Assembly: GCA_029891345.1 (NCBI GenBank)
Contig: CM057002.1
Coordinates: 67,784,590 to 67,848,589, forward strand
Direction of reading: 5' to 3'
DNA: 64,000 nt
Origin: Dryococelus australis
Lineage: Eukaryota; Arthropoda; Insecta; Phasmatodea; Phasmatidae
The position numbers and the translations under genes are program-made. Of the stretch, positions 34,557 to 43,232 are shown piece after piece (the first letter of the stretch is position 1; each line of letters opens with the position of its first letter). The notes beneath the pieces were generated by a model that saw nothing but the letters and a program-made list of their open reading frames with translations, searched no databases and was not told the origin of the DNA.

Positions 34557-35008
34557 TAATGTCCGGTTGTACCATCGTGGTTCGAAACTAGATCCGAGAT
34601 CAGCAGCCATCATCCACAAATGTAGTTTGAAAATACGCCAGCAGATATAACTACGTTCGATTGTTTTCTTGGGAAATTAAAACAACATTATACGCACTTG
34701 GATATTATTCAGTAAAATTCGTACAACAATAATTCACTTAAAACAGATAAAACATCGCACATCTAGTTCTATCTATAATGAAAAATACGCCTACTTCCAT
34801 GACATCATATATTACGAACCAATAGCAAAATTTGTCTCATACTTAATATCTATCTCTAACTTTGGAACCAAGATCGATGAATCGGAGATCCAAAATCATG
34901 AAATGTCGTTGGTGCAACACATTGACATTGGAACCAAGATCAAACTGGATCCTGTTTCGGAACTATAATCATTCTATCTAGGATAGATCTTGGTTTAACC
35001 GGGCATAA
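34557..35008. mobile_element. Inverted-repeat element with TTATGCCCGGTT ends
   Basis: TAATGTCCGGTTGTACCATC at the left and TTTAACCGGGCATAA at the right, 452 bases. Most of the interior is nearly identical to the copy at 31279 (CATCCACAAATGTAGTTTGA, TTGTTTTCTTGGGAAATTAA), so both are relatively young. There is no coding capacity, and the superfamily is not established. Confidence 0.78.
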
Positions 35009-35532
35009 GACACCTTGTGTAACTGTTCCACAACACTGTAAACGCGTACTGTGAAAGAACGAATGACAAAGTAGTATCGATACAACTATGGCAGCTTGCC
35101 TACATTAGCACAGGAAAGTGTCAAATGCATTTTGAAGTTCCCAACTGTTTACTGTATAGTAGCACCTCTATACTCGCAGCCTGATACATGGTAGATTGTC
35201 TATGCTATGTTTAGATTAAAAAATGCCATTACAGTTGAGGAAGTTAACTGTTCAGTGTAGAGTGTGCGCATGACTGTGCTGCAGGGAAGTTAACATACTG
35301 AAGTCAAACACACGCGTATATCTCACCTGGGTTGGCAGGCCTTAACTTCACCTTGGAAACTCTGCCTCAAAAGTTCAGTGTTTCTCAGTCGCCATTGATC
35401 CAGGAATCCCTGGGGCGTTGACTGTCGTCAGAGACGGACAGATACCATCTACCATCGTCTGTGCAGTGGGCACAGCATACACACACATGTACGTAGTGTT
35501 GCCTATGTGGTAGGCGCTGTTTTGTTGTAACC

Positions 35533-35785
35533 AGTAGTATAGAAATGCCGATTCGAGCACAACCGCAAAAAAGTGGCTCAAAAAGTTGCGTTTGGTTAAA
35601 TGGTAGTCTATAGAAAAAAAGTTGCGTTAAATCGTAGTCTATAGAAAAAAGTTGCGTTAAACTTTGCGTTTGAGTGCATCTGCAAAAATACGCGTAAAAA
35701 ATTTGCGCTTGGGCGCAGTTTAAAAAAATAAAGTGGCTCAGAAAATCTTAATACGTTAAAAAAATAAAATATTGTATATAATAAA
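35533..35785 (+). repeat. Left terminal inverted repeat of the Polinton
   Basis: Starting AGTAGTATAGAAATGCCG, this matches the inverted right end for about 250 bases, down to TAAAATATTGTATATAATAAA just before the first gene. It contains several imperfect copies of a motif around AAAAAGTTGCGTTTG and GTAGTCTATAGAAAAAA. The repeat is probably the replication origin region for protein-primed copying, which is known for the family and not shown here. Confidence 0.85.
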
Positions 35786-35786
35786 G

Positions 35787-36008
35787 ATGGATCAGTTGCT
35801 AAATGTATTAAACGGAACCAAACAATTTAAGAAACTTTCCGACCTTACAATTGGACAGTCCTATCCCATAAACCATGCTGAAATAAATTATACACAGTAT
35901 GGATACAAAGTGGTAATTACTTCTGGAAATTTTAAAGTAACTTTACCAGACAGATATGTTCAGATTTTCAGTGAAAAAGTTTTAATGATGTTAATCGTGG
36001 AGGTATAA
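35787..36008 (+). CDS. Small conserved Polinton protein, function unknown
   Basis: A 73-codon frame beginning MDQLLNVLNGTKQFKKLSDL lies directly inside the left inverted repeat. Small proteins of this kind (an N-terminal 'LNxxKxFxKLSDL' stretch, then a beta-rich segment with 'LPDRYVQ') occur at the same place in other arthropod Polintons as I recall them, often near 70-100 residues and without an assigned function. The frame is intact but ends LMMLIVEV, and the expected C-terminal acidic tail appears to be lost or frameshifted. An in-frame start at 35772 adds five residues, and I prefer the internal one because it matches the usual start. It could be a nucleic-acid-binding accessory protein, but nothing in the sequence proves that. 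Confidence 0.55.
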   Translation: MDQLLNVLNGTKQFKKLSDLTIGQSYPINHAEINYTQYGYKVVITSGNFKVTLPDRYVQIFSEKVLMMLIVEV

Positions 36009-36362
36009 GTTTTGCATATGATGGATTGGTGGATTGTGGTGCTAAACAAATACATTCTATTCGGTTTTTAAAGAGTAAATGATCGTCAACGTGTAATTAG
36101 ACATCAGTTGATTTTTATTTGTGCTCATATCTCTATAAAGTTTTAATGGTTATCGAATCATTAAAACACAATTATCGCTCTGACTTCGGCAATGTGCTAC
36201 AAAATAGTCTAATTAAAAATTTAGATACACATCTCCAAATTCGACATATTAAAGTAGCCGAAACATTGAATTCTTTTTCTAAATCTTTCATTGCACTTTC
36301 TATAGAAATTTTATTCATCTTTATCATATGAAACTTTAATAGTTTAAAAACTATTAACGTTA

Positions 36363-37088
36363 TTATATATAGAATATGACTACTTCCAACACAAAAAATA
36401 TACATGGTTTCATCTCTAATACCACTGTTTTTTCGGACAACTCAAAGTTAATTAACTTACCTTTATCATCCTTAATTTCAAATATTATTTCATTAACTAG
36501 ATTTGTTTGCACTGGAAAAAATAATGGCCAAGCTGGTTCGTAATAAATCGTTTCGCCAAATCCAAATGTTGTTCTTGATTTAAAAGTGGTAATTATGTTA
36601 GTTTCTCTTTGATTATATTCATCATGTTTTAATATCATACCATTTACTATATTACAGTGTATATTTATTGTTTCAAATGGAGCAAATTTTGAAATGTTAT
36701 CGCCATGATGGTCCACATTTGCTTTCAGAGTTTTATTTTCTACGAAACCCAAAAGCTTTCCTATTGAACCCCGTTTTCCAAACTGTAATTTAAGGGCACA
36801 TTTTCTTTCACTCTGTTTGTTATTTTATCCAGCTCGAAATATATATAATTTTCTTTCCCACCCATTAAATCTACACTAAATGTAAAAATTGTTTCTATAG
36901 TTTTTTCAAGATCTTTTAAGCTATATTGGCCGATTGGAACATCAATTGCTGATTGCATATCATTCTGGCCCACAAAATATAGTTTATTTTTCCCAATGAG
37001 CCAATGAGTGCCCCTCTATCTCTAAAGGGTAACGTAGACTTTTCTTCAACACTGATTTGTTATCTGTTAGTTTGAATATTTTACTCAT
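36363..37088 (-). pseudogene. Polinton minor capsid (penton)-like protein, broken
   Basis: On the minus strand a start near 37088 leads into a conserved N-terminal stretch. A shift in a run of A residues (36986-36991 on the opposite strand) and another break near 36755 divide it into three frames. The middle frame contains IPIG-like text (VPIGQYSLKDLEKTIE). The last contains INIHCNIVNGM, FFPVQTNLVNEIIFEIKD and LINFELSEKTVVLEMK, the pattern of the widespread arthropod protein whose beta-rich C-terminus closes with 'LINFxxExxxxxLxLK'. That family is regarded as the single jelly-roll minor capsid (penton-like) protein of Polintons, and this assignment rests on recalled pattern similarity. Function is surely lost in this copy. 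Confidence 0.62.
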
Positions 37089-37120
37089 TTATTATATTAT
37101 CAAAAAAATCTATTAATAAA

Positions 37121-37842
37121 TGAGCAAGAAAAGCATGAAACATGTAGACTGAGATATTAAAATAAGAATACCGGACAAGACTGTATCGACAAAACGTCAT
37201 GGAGAATTATTACCAAATACTATTATATGTTTGATAGTGGGTCCTAGTAACTGTAGAAAAACTACACTTATGATAGATAATTTTATATATGTTTAGGGAT
37301 GGTTGGACTTTGGTACTCTCTATGTGTGTTCAAAAAGTCTGGACCAACAAAATATATCAATTTAAAGAAAGATATAGATGTAGCATCAAAATTATTTAAT
37401 GAACCAATAGCATACTTCTTTCCATCAAATGAAGAGATGGTTGATGTAATAGAATGTCATAAAATCTGTAGTTGTTTTCGATGATATCATACTTGAAAAT
37501 CAAAATATGGTAACGGATTACTTTACTCACGGTAGACACAAAGATATTGATTGCTTCTATTTAGCCCAGACATACTCAACAGTACCTAAGCAGCTTATAA
37601 GAGACAATGCCAATTTTCTTTGCATATTCAGAGAAGACGATACAAATCTTAAACATATTCTTAGTGATTTTGTTGGTGGTGATATGTCGTTTGAGAAATT
37701 TAGGGAAACTTGTTCAAAATGTTGGAATAATGAATATGGTTTTGTTACAATAGATATGTCTCGTAAGTTACATAATGGTAAGTACCTTCATATAATTAAA
37801 GACTTTTTAAATTCTTGGATTATAAGTAAGTTTTGTTTTTAA
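37121..37842 (+). pseudogene. Polinton packaging ATPase (A32/FtsK-HerA type), broken
   Basis: The start at 37121 (MSKKSMKHVD) meets a TGA after ten codons. The Walker A region follows at 37240-37263 and reads GPSNCRKT, where the canonical glycine before Lys-Thr has become arginine (AGA, 37255-37257). A TAG and frameshifts follow near 37294-37299. The last, longest frame (37507-37842) includes TDYFTHGRHKDIDCFYLAQTY, then QLIRDNANFLCIF, FVGGDMSFEKFRE and YGFVTIDMS, which are features of the Polinton genome-packaging ATPase (sensor and arginine-finger region). The enzyme would translocate DNA into capsids. The lost P-loop glycine, two stops and at least two shifts make this a pseudogene. Confidence 0.85.
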
Positions 37843-38045
37843 TGGAAGTGTTTCCATTAAAAACCAACATAATCTGATATTTTTAAACGTATTGGTATAC
37901 CATAACTAGTTCAATAAACACAATTGTACCTTCGGGTACATTGTGGGCTTTTGGTATTTTATAATATATCATATCGTCAGGCTATACTTTAACAGTTTTA
38001 TACATGTCAATTTCTTTCCGTTGATGGTATAAGTTGATAACAGTT

Positions 38046-38454
38046 TTATATTATTATTTCAACTATAGTTCCATCTCTCATAAAAAAATATTCTATTCGA
38101 TTATCAAAGTAAAATAATATTTCTTTTGAACTGTATTTTCCAACTAAATGAATAATGTTAATTCTGTTTTTCTGATAGTATTCTAAATTGATTGCATCCA
38201 TAGGTGCAATGGGATCTCCCACATCTCTTAGACTTTTTTGTTCAAAATCTATATTATTATCTACTTCCAAGTAAGTAAGATAGGCTTTATCCAATGATAT
38301 TTTATTTCTTGTCAGTGTGGCTATAAAGTCGTTGAACTATGTAGGAAACAAAATCATTAGGATTGATCTTCTCAGTAGTTGTATCATTGTTCGTGTGTTC
38401 TTTAATTTGATCTTCAATCCAAGAGCTCATTAATGCATTTCCACGCATATCCAT
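38046..38454 (-). pseudogene. Unidentified Polinton gene, frameshifted
   Basis: A minus-strand frame begins at 38454 (MDMRGNALMSSWIEDQIKEH) and stops after about 50 codons at a TAA near 38305. A second frame (38294-38046) continues with DKAYLTYLEVDNNIDFE and contains GDPIAPMDAINLEYY. A 'GDPxxPxDAVNxxY' motif is frequent in phage and virus fibre proteins, where it precedes trimeric fibre segments, and similar stretches occur in some Polinton accessory genes. It could therefore be a fibre or vertex-associated protein, but this is a guess from one motif. The frame between the two parts is broken by a shift. Confidence 0.4.
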
Positions 38455-38500
38455 TGTTTATTAAAAGCGAAATAATTTTTGGAAATTTAAAATTATGTGA

Positions 38501-38847
38501 AAAGTTATTTAACACAATTACACACAAATGACCACGAGTTACTTGATTGAAATTTTGAATTCTACTATCGTTAAAAAAATATTACTTCCGAGATATGCTA
38601 TTAATTGTCGGGTTGGGGTTCTGCCAAATGAATCAAAATAATATTTGTTGTTTGCTTTTTTCCAATAGCATACCCAGTGTGTACCAGAGGTTGTTGAAAC
38701 ATCTAGATTAACAATCCCACATTCATTATCGAGTGGCATGTTAAGTAGCTCATCGATCATAAATACACCTCGAAAATTTTTAATGTTTAATTTTTTAGCC
38801 ACTTTATCAATATCAAAGTTACTGAGTGGAGTTACTTTTTTTAACAT
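38501..38847 (-). pseudogene. Polinton adenain-like cysteine protease (C5/Ulp1-type), broken at the C-terminus
   Basis: The frame starts at 38847 (MLKKVTPLSNFDIDKVAKKL). The catalytic histidine is in SGTHWVCYW (residue 57) and the acidic residue in YYFDSFG (residue 72), a normal adenain arrangement. The expected Cys-containing segment lies beyond the stop in another frame: around 38511-38530 the minus strand encodes GHLC, the usual active-site context, but the preceding cysteine of the CGHLC motif reads as arginine. The gene therefore has a frameshift between residues ~80 and ~105. In Polintons this protease is thought to mature capsid proteins. It slightly overlaps or abuts the upstream gene ending near 38850. 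Confidence 0.8.
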
Positions 38848-38849
38848 TC

Positions 38850-39237
38850 TTACCCCACTTAACTTTCTTCAATCCCTTGCCGTATTCATCCATAAATAAA
38901 CTATGTCTGCGTTGTTCTTCCAATTCTTGGTTTTTCTTCTTAGCATTAATTACTGATGTAGTGATAGAAGTTCGCCACCAGCTAACGCTCCTAGAGCTCC
39001 CAATGCTGCGGAAATTAAGGGTTAAAATCCACCCTTGTGAACTGTCAGACCATTTCCAGTTTTCATTTCTTTGGACATTTTATTAAGTTTTGGAACTGAA
39101 AATGTGATAGCCAACCCTTTGTCCTCCTTTAGCTTCTTGTTTTTATGTTCCAGTTGGTCTTTCGTTAGGAAAGAATCAATATTCAAACCCTTCAACTCCT
39201 CGTTAGGAACTTGAAATACAATGTTTTTTACTTTCAT
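38850..39237 (-). pseudogene. Polinton conserved small structural-type protein with KGGF and Ala/Gly/Leu hydrophobic stretch
   Basis: The minus-strand frame starts at 39237 (MKVKNIVFQVPNEELKGLNI). It carries LAITFSVPKLNKMSKEMKTG, then HKGGF followed by a stop at 39022. Beyond the stop the next codons restart a hydrophobic block (ISAALGALGALAGGE) and a charged tail ending in EYGKGLKKVKWGK. In Polintons a short protein with 'KxxGGF(L)P' followed by an Ala/Gly/Leu segment and a 'GKGL' tail is common and is suspected to be a virion component or membrane-active peptide. The stop between the KGGF motif and the hydrophobic block splits it here. Family identification is by recalled pattern only. Confidence 0.5.
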
Positions 39238-39258
39238 TTATTATAACAAATATTTTTT

Positions 39259-39633
39259 TCATTTTATTTTAATTCCCCAGCCAAACTTACGTTTAATATG
39301 CACCGCAGATCCAGTAACATAAGCCCACAATCTCTCATTGAGATCAGCATCTGAACTTAACAATCTTTTGAACGCTTTCTTTTCTAATTCTTTGTCAGCT
39401 ACACGTCTTTCAGCTAAATCTTTATGATGATAAGCTATATCATGTTCCATTGCAGCCGCATATAGTGGATTAATGGGTTTATCACCACGTTCAATTCTCT
39501 CTTTTAGTCTAGTACCCAAGTACTGATAACCGAGCACATGCAACTCAAAAGGTAGTGAATTTATTATGTCATTGAGTAACCCTTTTCCGTGATGCTCCGA
39601 CTCCCAAAAAGTATGTGGTATTGTGTTTAACAT
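39259..39633 (-). CDS. Polinton PLA2-like (parvovirus VP1u-type) domain protein
   Basis: An intact 124-codon frame. Residues 48-68 read ERGDKPINPLYAAAMEHDIAY, which matches the secreted phospholipase A2-like domain of parvoviral capsid N-termini and related insect and Polinton proteins. The catalytic-helix motif HDxxY is present at residues 64-68, followed by a charged helix (KDLAERRVADKELEKKAF). The calcium-binding loop, usually YxGPGT, reads YLGTRL, so the glycine-proline-glycine turn is lost and catalysis is doubtful. In related viruses the domain opens endosomal membranes. The C-terminus (VHIKRKFGWGIKIK) is basic. It starts one base from the end of the next minus-strand gene, which suggests a shared transcription unit. 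Confidence 0.65.
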   Translation of the reverse strand: MLNTIPHTFWESEHHGKGLLNDIINSLPFELHVLGYQYLGTRLKERIERGDKPINPLYAAAMEHDIAYHHKDLAERRVADKELEKKAFKRLLSSDADLNERLWAYVTGSAVHIKRKFGWGIKIK

Positions 39634-40760
39634 TCATATCAGATATGGTATACCTTTTGGATTATTCACAACAAAGTCACTAAACTTACTGTTGAGCATA
39701 TTCATTATTCCAACTTTATCATTGTAATAGCTATCATTTCCAGCATTCTCTTCGCTATAAATAACGAGAAGTCGATCAATAAGCATCCTAACATCATCCA
39801 TCCATATGTATTGTTTGGGATAGTCTGTGTACTTCTTTATACCTTTCCCTTTTTTAGTTGAGGGACGTTTATTTTTAATCGAATCGTAAATAGGTTTAAC
39901 AATAATTTTACATTTATTCCCTTTACTCGATTTTGGCGTTCCCAAGTTTGGATCATTGTTTTGAAAAACTGCATTTATATCTGCTAGGATACGACTATAG
40001 TGTTCATAGTCGGTTGCAGTGTAGTCACTTTCTGTTACTTTCTTACTAGTTAGTAATTTCATCAAACTATCAGTTACAGTGTATGTCCGGCCTTTTACAG
40101 TAAATTTGTCATTGGTGAATGTTACTTCGCTATCACCAATATACAATCTACCTTTATCAGCCTTTAGTCCAAAATCATCGTCTTTTCATTCAATTTAGAA
40201 ATCGGCCACTTTCTTATCAATAAATGTTGTTTTGTAGTTAGTTAACAGTGAGATATCAGTTTTCAAATGCTCCAATGCTTCGTCATAGTGTTCATTGTCA
40301 TAGCATCCATCGTCATTGTCAATGTGTTTAACACCATCATCATAGCATTCGTCATAGCGTTCATCATTATAGTGTTCATCATCATCGCCAATGTGTTTAA
40401 TGCCATCGTCATAGCGTTCATCGTTATAGCGTTCATCGTCATCGCCAATTCGTTTAATGCCATTGTCACAGCATTCATTGGTGTCTGTTTTACCAAACAG
40501 TTTTATCACAAAAGATGTTTCTGTTGGTGTCTGTGGGTAGTCAAAATTCTTAACAGCAAATGGAACATGTTCTTTTATTAAGTTCTTACTCTCATTTGTT
40601 ACATGTCCAATTTTTTGTCCCAAATCTTTTATCGCATCTATCAATGGTTGTTCGTGTTTTTTATTTTTATCATATTCATCTTGGCGAAATTTTCTAAAAG
40701 TTTTAAACTTTTCAATTAACCATCTTCTTCTCTCTATATTCTTCTCTATATTGTTTACAC
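39634..40760 (-). pseudogene. Conserved Polinton protein of unknown function, interrupted, with internal acidic repeats
   Basis: The N-terminal part (about 40760-40195) begins around NIEKNIERRRWLIEKFKTFR, with a charged helix and EQPLIDAIKDLGQKIGHV. It then has three or four copies of an acidic unit around DDGIKHIGDDDERYNDERY (40270-40480), and ends DKKVADF followed by in-frame TAA and TGA. The C-terminal part (40146-39634) reads IGDSEVTFTNDKFTVKGRTY, then DYEHYSRILADINAVFQNND and a basic linker, a YPKQYIWMDD block and AGNDSYYN. This two-part architecture (charged coil, then a 'GxSxVxxxxxxxxV.GxxYxxT...LL' beta block) is one of the commonest arthropod Polinton proteins; I know of no function. 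The longer open frame reported up to 41223 is antisense to the integrase and not part of it. Confidence 0.6.
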
Positions 40761-40974
40761 TTTTTATTGATCCATTTACTATATAAATAAATAAAATGAA
40801 CAGTGATAACTTAAATGTATACCATCTCAAATGTATGAAAAATACACTAAGTTCATATAAACTTACAAATAATAACAAAGTAAGAATTAAATGTGTTTGT
40901 AGATATTGTGTTACCAATAACTCAATATTCACTAGTGGGGGTATAAAAACGATATTGTAAATTAAATTCATAAA

Positions 40975-41811
40975 CCAATGCAAAAAAAACTTTCCCAGAA
41001 GATCTGTTCTATCTTTTGGTGTTAATGATCTTTGGCAAGCTGATTTAGCTGAGATGAATTCTGGATCTTTAAAAGGTGTACACAGAATTAACAAAGGGTT
41101 TAAATATATGTTAACTGTGATAGATGTATTTTCCAAATATGTATGGGCAATACGAATCAAAGATAAAACTGGCGAAAATGTTACATTAGCATTTAAAACT
41201 ATTTTGAATGATCGCAAACCCATGCATTTACAAACAGACGAAGGAAAGAATTTTACAATAAATCATTTATGACATTAATGGTCAATAACAACATAACACA
41301 CTATTCAACATACAGTGAAAAGAAAGCTAGATTTGTAGAAAGATTTAATAGAACATTGAAGGAGAAAATGTGGAAGATATTTACTGTGCAGGGAAACTAT
41401 AAATGGGTGGCTATATTACCTAAATTAATAAGTGAATACAATAACACTATTCACAGTACAATCAGAATGAAACCCACCAATGTAAACGCAAAGAATGAAA
41501 GTTCTATTCTAATCAACATGTATGGAGGAGAAAGAAAAATGGTTAAACCAAAGTTTGCAATAGGAGATAAAGTTCGTATAAGTAAAAGTAAAAAGTTGTT
41601 TGAAAAAGGATATACACCAAATTGGTCCACTGAAGTATTTGAGGTGTGTGAAATTTTGTGCACAGACCCCACGACATGTAGAATAGAAGATTTAAAAAAT
41701 GAACTTATTAAAGGTATTTTTTATGAGCCAGAGCTGCTTAAGACTAAATATGATAAAGACTACTTAGTGGAAAAAGTTTTGCGAAGAAAAGGAAATAAGT
41801 TTGCTAATTAA
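40975..41811 (+). pseudogene. Polinton retroviral-type DDE integrase, one frameshift
   Basis: The catalytic core (rve) begins around KNFPRRSV and LWQADLAEM, with the first aspartate codon at 41042-41044. The second aspartate is in QTDEGKNF (41237-41239). After a single frameshift near 41268-41275 the catalytic glutamate lies in FVERFNRTLKEKMW (41338-41340), about 34 residues on, the usual D-D-35-E spacing. The C-terminal part has a WVAILPKLISEYNNTIHSTI segment and an SH3/chromo-like end with FEVCEILCTDPTTCRIED and DYLVEKVLRRK. All three catalytic residues survive, so this is the best preserved large gene of the element. An upstream stop near 40962 and the missing zinc-binding N-terminus suggest truncation at the 5' side. 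Confidence 0.9.
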
Positions 41812-41888
41812 ATGGTTAGGTTTTGATAGTAGTCATAATTCTTGGGCGATAAGAAAAGTGTAGTTGTTAAAGAATTTTTTTCTATATA

Positions 41889-43077
41889 ATAAATGGATCA
41901 ACAAAAAAATTGAAAGTTATGAGCATCTGTCGTTTCCGCCAAATGACCAAACAAAAATAATTGGAATTAATACAATAAGCTCATTGAGTTCGATATTCCT
42001 ATTGGCGATGCATTTTCACATCCGAATGAAGCTTGTGTATAAAAACAGTATAAGCTAACTAAAAGAGACACAAATGCAGATTATGGAAAAACTATTGAAC
42101 TTTGTGAGAATTTTTTCCCAATCCAGTTCTCAAGATTAGAGATCTCTAAACATGGTTGTATAATCGAAAGTATTGACAACCCTGGTATCACTTCAACAAT
42201 GATGCATACATTGCTATGTTCGGAATCAGAATCAGCATACTTCCAAATGTCAGGGATAGAACTAGGTAAATATGTCAGGACAGATAAGCGTAACGAAATT
42301 ACCTATCCATTAAGATATTTGTTTGGGTTTATGAGAGATTGTAATGAAATATTCTGGAAAGGTGGGTACAAGATCACATTCATTCGAAATTCAAATGATG
42401 ATGTTTCTTTTTACAGAAGACCTCCAAATAAAGCAGATGGATCTGATGATGAAGATAATATACCAAATGCTGGTAAAATTGTTATTGAGAAAATGGAAAT
42501 TCTGTGGCCAATTGTTTAATAGGATCCTATTTATGGAGACGAATTTAAAGCAAAACTATATGAACACCCCAAAATTCCAATTGGTTTTAATTATTGGCAA
42601 TGTCTTGAAAAACCAGTGCCTACTAATGCAAACTCATTTCAGTTTGTTATAAAAGATCAGTTCAATTCAATAAAATTCGATATGCCAGACTTTTTCATTG
42701 TTGGTTTTTAGCAAAACAGAAAAGAAGATCCTGGGCAATTCACACACGGTTCAATGTTTGACTCTTGTTTTACCAAGAATATTTCTATTAAGAATGGACG
42801 GAATGAAGTGTTTCCCAAAGAGAATTGGAATTTAAACATTGATGATAAAATTTTCGATAAGATGTCTATTGCTTACAACGATTTTAGATATTCAAAGACT
42901 AAACTAGATACCCCTTATCATAATAATGAACTGAGTTTCAACTCTGGGTCATTTATTGGAAGAAGACCATTGTATGTTATTGATTGTTCTTACAGAAAAA
43001 TCGATATTGTAAAAGATCGAACTAATCAGAAACTTACAGTTGATTTTAATAAACCAATATCAGCTACAACTATTTGA
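41889..43077 (+). pseudogene. Polinton major capsid (double jelly-roll)-like protein, broken
   Basis: A start at 41894 (MDQQK) is followed by stops, and the recognisable protein resumes from about 42078. It has ENFFPIQFSRLEISKHG, GITSTMMHTLL, the block ITYPLRYLFGFMRDCNEIFW, then a negatively charged loop and IPNAGKIVIEKMEILWPIV. A shift near 42517, an in-frame TAG near 42709 and a final frame 42754-43077 follow, with FTHGSMFDSCFTKNISIKNG, NEVFPKENWNLNID and RRPLYVIDCSYRKID. The 'xFDhCxhxxhxhxhNxxxYPxxxhxhd' and 'xxPLxVIDCS' patterns are hallmarks of the double jelly-roll capsid family of arthropod Polintons. At least one stop and two shifts inactivate it. Assignment is from pattern memory, and structural comparison would be decisive. 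Confidence 0.7.
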
Positions 43078-43232
43078 AATGTGGAACTAGTAGTAGCCAA
43101 AGAAACATAATTTATTATGTTAAAAGTGAAAGAATCACCGATGTCCAATAGTGCACAAACATGTATGGTTATTAGTTTTTAAAGGATGGTTATCCATTAA
43201 AAACATTTACTGTTATATCATATTTCATAGTA

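Noticed and set aside
40761-41223. N-terminal half of a 342-codon minus-strand frame
   Set aside because: It runs antisense through the integrase core, which has clear catalytic motifs on the + strand. Only the part below about 40760 is a real Polinton protein remnant.
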